Assembly (NCBI GenBank): GCA_029557965.1 | Contig: JAKQIM010000028.1 | Span: 1-56,122 of the forward strand | From: Chloroflexota bacterium | GTDB lineage: Bacteria; Chloroflexota; Anaerolineae; Anaerolineales; UBA4823 | Direction: 5' to 3' | Length of the DNA stretch: 56,122 nucleotides | Shown here: one piece after another, positions 56,033-56,122 of the stretch | Layout: the number at the start of each line of letters is the position of its first letter | Position numbering within the stretch: the first letter of the stretch is position 1 | Notes under the pieces: generated by a model | Database searches by the model: none | What the model saw: only the letters and a program-made list of their open reading frames with translations | What the model was told of the DNA's origin: nothing | Position numbers and translations under genes: made by a program

Positions 56033-56122
56033 TTAAGCCTTGGCGGCTTTCTGCACCGGGAATTGCACCTCAGCCGTCATATCGCCGCCCTGGGGCGAGC
56101 CGTAGAACAGCTCGCGCGCCGG
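56033..56122 (-). CDS. 3' end of a gene, possible GyrI-like effector-binding protein
   Basis: Only the last 29 codons are in the window; the frame is open to the right edge. The tail reads REL FYG SPQGGD followed by MTAEVQFPVQKAAKA. The phrase '(T)AEVQFPV' near the C-terminus recalls GyrI/AraC effector-binding domains, but the fragment is too short to be sure. It converges with the response regulator; stop codons are 13 nt apart. Confidence 0.5.
   Translation of the reverse strand, partial: PARELFYGSPQGGDMTAEVQFPVQKAAKA

Overview
The window reads as chromosomal DNA of a Chloroflexota bacterium, most likely an uncultured Anaerolineae-type lineage. This is inferred from gene content and style: large soluble-cyclase-like cyclase/ATPase/TPR proteins, many Thr/Pro-rich lipoprotein linkers, VanW and GH114 proteins, polyphosphate glucokinase, two-subunit class I fumarase, a T-box-controlled serS and a fairly high GC content. 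No 16S rRNA is present, so the placement is inference. I see no rRNA, tRNA, CRISPR array, phage or transposase gene. Coding density is high, and no gap of more than about 300 bases lacks a gene; the longest (5849-6145) is filled by the T-box leader.

Layout. 1-5.9 kb (+): 3' part of clpC with its terminator, a class III cyclase/STAND ATPase/TPR protein, a cyclic-nucleotide-binding-like protein without DNA-binding domain, and a NifU-like Fe-S protein. 5.86-8 kb (+): T-box riboswitch, serS, a DUF456 membrane protein. 8-11 kb (-): Trm112-like protein, GH114-type lipoprotein, VanW protein. 11.1-14 kb (+): a trans-sulfuration-type PLP enzyme and three unknown genes, the first DUF2461-like. 14-27.4 kb (-): a second cyclase/STAND/TPR protein overlapping a HerA-type ATPase; a four-gene overlapping operon of three zinc-ribbon proteins and a phospholipase-D-like lipoprotein; a tandem-NUDIX protein coupled to a full-length IleRS-like protein whose HIGH and KMSKS motifs are both gone. 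27.5-31 kb (+): ketopantoate-reductase-like protein, ABC-2 transporter, unknown protein. 31-33 kb: PilZ protein, ppgK, methyltransferase. 33.5-38.7 kb: murJ, fused ECF-type ABC ATPase, small membrane protein, NUDIX, HIT. 38.8-45.4 kb (+): MFS transporter, beta-propeller-like lipoprotein, fumarase alpha and beta, two membrane proteins. 45.4-49.4 kb: arfB, two divergent M23-type cell-wall lipoproteins, a receiver-like regulator. 49.4-56 kb: an efflux operon (two ABC ATPases, one permease, an HlyD-type adaptor), divergent from a LuxR-type two-component system, then the 3' end of another gene.

Non-coding structure is informative. A 108-117 bp dispersed palindromic element occurs at 31.1 kb and 43.9 kb with compensatory changes in its perfect 22-bp stem, and a half copy supplies the stop codon of the fumarase beta gene. 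A different inverted-repeat family sits at 35.2 and 50.8 kb. Several genes have a -10 hexamer only 6-8 nt before the start codon, suggesting leaderless mRNAs. Two matching palindromes 21 bp apart lie between the efflux operon and the two-component genes.

The most promising undescribed biology is the catalytically stripped IleRS paralogue with its translationally coupled double-NUDIX partner. Next come the zinc-ribbon/PLD operon, the HerA plus cyclase-STAND gene pair, and the repeat element. All functional statements rest on motif reading by eye; no database search was run.
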